Positions 60,687-64,000 of a stretch of 64,000 bases of DNA are shown one piece after another (position 1 is the stretch's first letter; each line of letters begins with the position of its first letter). The notes beneath the pieces are model-generated. The model ran no database searches and had not been told where the DNA came from. It was given only the letters and a program-made list of their open reading frames with translations. Made by a program: the position numbers and the translations under genes. The DNA is from Amphiura filiformis (Eukaryota > Echinodermata > Ophiuroidea > Amphilepidida > Amphiuridae), in contig NC_092631.1 in assembly GCF_039555335.1 (NCBI RefSeq), forward strand, positions 12,461,701 to 12,525,700. Direction: 5' to 3'.

Positions 60687-61133
60687 GTTAAATTCCCATG
60701 TTGAAATGTTCATCATTATCTTAAGACCATTTCCTTTATTGTTGTTGATGGTTTCGTAAAACATTAAGTCAATAGATTAGCGTAAATTAACTTAATTTAC
60801 CACCAATAATCACCAGTGTCAAAATTCTGCACCCGTTGCATGGCATTTAAGCTTCTTCTTCTTCTTCTTGTTAGATACTGGCCAACATCCCTTTGCGGAA
60901 TCAAGCGGTCAGGGTGTTGCGCATGCAGATGGTGATTTAGTTGTTCTGGTTGGTTGCTTTGCTTTGGTATTGTTCAACTGCGTTTTAAAATTGGTTGGGG
61001 TCTGTTATTGCGACAAGTGCTTCAGTTCAGGTAATGAGTTCCAGTCTTTTATAGTTCTGGGAAAGAAGGAATGCTTGTAACAGTCCTTTGATGCTGACAG
61101 TGGTGTATATGATCTGGAGTTCGTACATACTCA

Positions 61134-61570
61134 CGATATAACGACGTTTCTGATTGGATTTGCGCCTTTTTTTGCTGGTCATAAATACCGTTTATGACCA
61201 GTACGCAGGGCATAAATAAGCTGCGTCACGCAGCGTTGGAACCCAATTAACACAATCCACGATTTGCTAGTGTTGCGTACACGCGCATGTCACCGCGCCC
61301 ATCTCACGCGGAGCGCAAAAGATAACGCGTATCACACGTTGACTCCCGGCCGTTGACCTCATGAGCCGAGCTGCTTCCTGCAAGTAGGCCTACTCATTTT
61401 CTTCCAATTTATGAAGGAAAACGGTATGGAAATGTTATTTAAACTTGTAAACCCTTATTATTTTCATCTGTATTGAATTGCTAAGAATGTTGGGTATGTA
61501 TGAACGGGGTTCATTCATAGGATTTCGGGCATAAACAGCGATCATGCCCTCAATCCTATGAATGAACCCC
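61134..61570. other. Interruption of the LINE, ending in a 65-nt palindrome
   Basis: The LINE protein stops at SSRHFN (61571) and resumes as REYVRTPDHI near 61133. The intervening DNA ends in a strong palindrome at 61506-61570 (arms GGTTCATTCATAGGATT / AATCCTATGAATGAACC). No terminal inverted repeat spanning the whole interruption was found, so its nature is open. Confidence 0.5.
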
Positions 61571-62700
61571 TAATTGAAGTGCCGTGAGGATCGTTGGGTA
61601 GGCTGAAGGAGGGTTCCAACTGGTAAGGATAGGTGACCGTTGATTGCCTTGTGGAGAATGGTGAGACGCCTTGATTGTCTTCTTGACGCTAATGATTCCC
61701 ATTTCAATTTCTCCAACATTGCTGTAACACAGCCTTTTGACCTGCTTTTGTAGTCCTTTAGGCAGAACTGAGCACCTCTCCTTTGTACGCCCTCCAACTT
61801 GTTTGTGAGAACTTGGGTGTATGGATCCCACACACTTGACGAATATTCGGTGAGTGGTCGAACCAAGGTTTTAAATGCTGTCTCTTTAATATGTTGAGGG
61901 CATTGGTACAGATTTCTTGAAATGAAGCCAAGGGTCCTATTTGCTGTTGCAGTTACGTTGTCAATATGCTTATTCCAAGTGAGGTTGCTGGTTATCAAAA
62001 CTCCAAGGTATGGGTGACTGTCAGTCTGCTGCAGGATTGACTCCCCTAGATTATATTGAAAATGCTTAACAGATCTTGCGTGTGTGAGTCTCATCACAAA
62101 GCATTTTTGGGGATTAAAGTGCATCTGCCAATCTTTTTCCCAAGAGACAAGTGTGTTTAAGTCCTCCTGGAGGCATTTGGAATCAAACTCATTTTGGATT
62201 TCTCTGTATACAAGCATGATCGTGAGTCGTCTCTTGAAAAGAGCGAACACTGGAATTAATGTTGTTGGGTAAATCATTGATGTATGCCAGGAACAGTAGC
62301 GGCCCAAGCACCATGCCCTGAGGGACGCCCGAAACAACGTCGGTCCATGTCGAATGCTCGCCACCGACGACGACCTCTGGACACGATGCCTGAGGAAGCT
62401 AGTGATCCAGGCATGTGTTTTGTTATGAATGCCGTAGCGTTTGAGTTTCTGTAAAAGGCGATTGTGAGGGACGACATCAAATGCCTTTGAGAAGTCCATT
62501 ATTACCATATCAATTTGTGTTTTGTTGTTGAGTGAAAGGGCCAGGTCTTGAATGGTGAGAATGAGTTGGGATTCTGTGGAATGTTTACTTCTAAAACCAT
62601 GCTGTTTGTCTCTGAGAATTGAATGGAAATCAAAGTGATGCATGATATTTGAATGAATTATATGCTCAAGGACTTGGCAGCATATGCTGGTTAACGACAC
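61571..62700 (-). pseudogene. LINE reverse transcriptase, frameshifted
   Basis: Contains GFRSKHSTESQL, VIMDFSKAFDVVPHNRLL (motif A aspartate), SGVPQGMVLGPLL (motif B, in another frame at about 62280-62345), a DD dyad in a third frame at about 62222-62232, and the thumb (EDLNTLVSWEKDWQMHFNP, SHPYLGVLITSNLTWNKHID). At least three frame changes make it inactive. Confidence 0.88.
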
Positions 62701-62828
62701 GGGGCGATAATTAGATGCCAGGGTCCTGTCCCCTTTCTTAAAAATTGGGGAAATATTTGCTTGTAACCAAGACTCGGGGAGCTCACTGGTGTCAAGGGAT
62801 CTCTGAAAAATGACACTGAGTGCCGGTG

Positions 62829-63404
62829 CTAGTTCATCAGCACTGCAGCAGCCAGCTTGAGCAGCCGGGAGGATATCCCGTCAGGACCTGTTGCTTTACT
62901 TGGATCCAAATCGTTAAGCAACTTGGCAATACCCTCAGTAGAGATGAAGATCTCTGGCATGCTGGGAACATGCGAACTTGATTCCTGGGGAAGATTTGGG
63001 TTTTCATCAGTGAAAACTGATTTAAACTGATCATTTAAGATCTCGGCCTTGAATCTGTTTTCCGATTCAAGTTTGCCATCCCTTTTCAAGGTTGGAATAC
63101 CTGTTGAGTCAACTTTCAGACTCTTGATAAATGACCAAAACTTTTTTGGTAAATCAGAACAAACAGATGATATGTAGCTCCTGTATGCATTTCTTGTGAC
63201 CTTGTGCGTATTTTTACGCTCATTTGTAAATCTTTCAAAATTTGGTTGGGTGTTCTCCTTTTTCAGGGCATTAAAAGCCCTCTGCTTGCGTTTATGCAAG
63301 CGACGGATCTTCTTTGTGATCCATGGGGATTGAGTACGTTTGGAAATTACAAACACAAACAAACAATGACTTATAATCAAATTCAGTAAACCTTTGACGA
63401 GCAC
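62829..63404 (-). pseudogene. LINE linker between endonuclease and reverse transcriptase
   Basis: 191-codon open frame with SKRTQSPWITKKIRRLHKRK, LPKKFWSFIKSLK and DPSKATGPDGISSRLLK, the classic lead-in to a LINE reverse transcriptase. It runs out of frame at about 62845, and the sense continues in the next frame (ELAPALSVIF, LPESWLQANISPIFKKGDRT). Confidence 0.85.
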
Positions 63405-64000
63405 GTATTTTAAGTATACATCACGTATTTACTGAGTTGGACGCACTTGCTTCTAATTGGCTGCTGAGGCAATCTGCTGTTGCCGAGTGGAAATTTATGA
63501 ATGAACTGTGGCTGCGCCGCGTACGCGCTGTTAGCTCCGAATTTACAACATCACGGTAGTCACGCTCGTCAAAGTTTTGCTGCATTTGATTATAAGCTGA
63601 ATTTATACTCAATCGCTTTTGCAGGAAAGCGATTTTCACGCATGCCCAATATGTTTACTTACATTTCCAGAGCGTCAAGCCGATCAATCGATTCAAATCG
63701 CGGAGGCAAAAACGACGTCGCTTTTGCAAGTTGAAGAAATCTCAACTTCCCTGCGATATTGCTTGACACGTGAATGCATCAACCAATCATATACAACCAT
63801 CTGGATCTATTATTTTGCTAATTAATTTACCTTTCTCGATTATTAATTTTTGGTGATGAATTCAATTAATTCAAAGCAATAATTATTGACAGCAACTGAT
63901 GTTTTTAAAATGTATTTTGTGGCATTTAGAATATTTTAATTGTTGTCTGCAATCGCTACCGCCGTGATAACTATAAATGCAAAAGCGATGAGCGATGCAT
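63405..64000. other. No gene recognised; repeated GCTTTTGCA words
   Basis: CGCTTTTGCA occurs near 63613 and 63718 and its complement TGCAAAAGCG near 63978, with GAAGAAATCTCAACTTC as a small hairpin at about 63733. Possibly a repeat continuing past the right edge. Confidence 0.5.

Larger units (their letters stand above)
60851..63404 (-). mobile_element. L2/CR1-like LINE, 5' truncated and interrupted
   Basis: Reading the minus strand: a linker region, reverse transcriptase and thumb to 61571, a gap of about 430 bp, then the C-terminal SFPRTIKDWNSLPEL at about 61000-61130 and a 3' tail of AAG repeats at 60851-60870. The endonuclease domain is absent; the copy starts near 63404. The tail and the FFPRT.DWNSL-type end are typical of Jockey-superfamily LINEs. 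Confidence 0.8.

Overview
The window is eukaryotic nuclear DNA: AT-rich, mostly non-coding, with split genes and dense transposable elements. The genes are animal-type (an insulin receptor substrate and an EXD2-like exonuclease). Repeated words such as TAGGCCTA and ACATGTA, plus the mix of L2/CR1-like LINEs, tRNA-derived SINEs and many small palindromic DNA transposons, suggest a marine invertebrate deuterostome (echinoderm or hemichordate). That placement is inference, not proof. No bacterial-style operons, CRISPR arrays or convincing functional tRNA/rRNA genes were seen.

Layout. 1-398: GC-rich repeat ORF, possibly a DIRS-like element entering from the left edge. 0.4-17 kb: no recognisable exon; palindromic/TIR elements and minisatellites. 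17.2-24.4 kb, minus strand: the 5' half of an insulin receptor substrate (IRS) gene in four coding exons (start, PH domain, PTB domain). A one-base insertion breaks the frame in the first PTB exon. 24.4-30.5 kb: MITEs, including two copies identical as read and a tandem pair of TTAA-flanked units carrying a tRNA-like core. 30.5-37.6 kb: a LINE split by a 5.66-kb TTAA-flanked element that itself holds tandem repeats, SINE-like sequence and another LINE fragment. 38-43.3 kb: hAT-like MITEs with 8-bp target duplications (one with a TTAA MITE nested in it), a (GAT)n tract, G-rich repeats and minisatellites. 43.9-49.0 kb, minus strand: an LTR retrotransposon with one full LTR, a primer-binding site, a broken gag and only the integrase tail, so its pol core is missing. 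51.4-58.9 kb, minus strand: a complete four-exon EXD2 gene with transposon-filled introns. 59.9-63.4 kb: LINE remnants and one possible first exon of a rightward gene at 60.62 kb.

The two recognised genes share the minus strand, but nothing suggests they work together: IRS is a cytoplasmic adaptor of insulin/IGF signalling, EXD2 a membrane-anchored 3'-5' exonuclease. The strongest theme is repeated insertion at TTAA by at least five different element families. All identifications come from reading translations and comparing them with remembered families; no database search was run.
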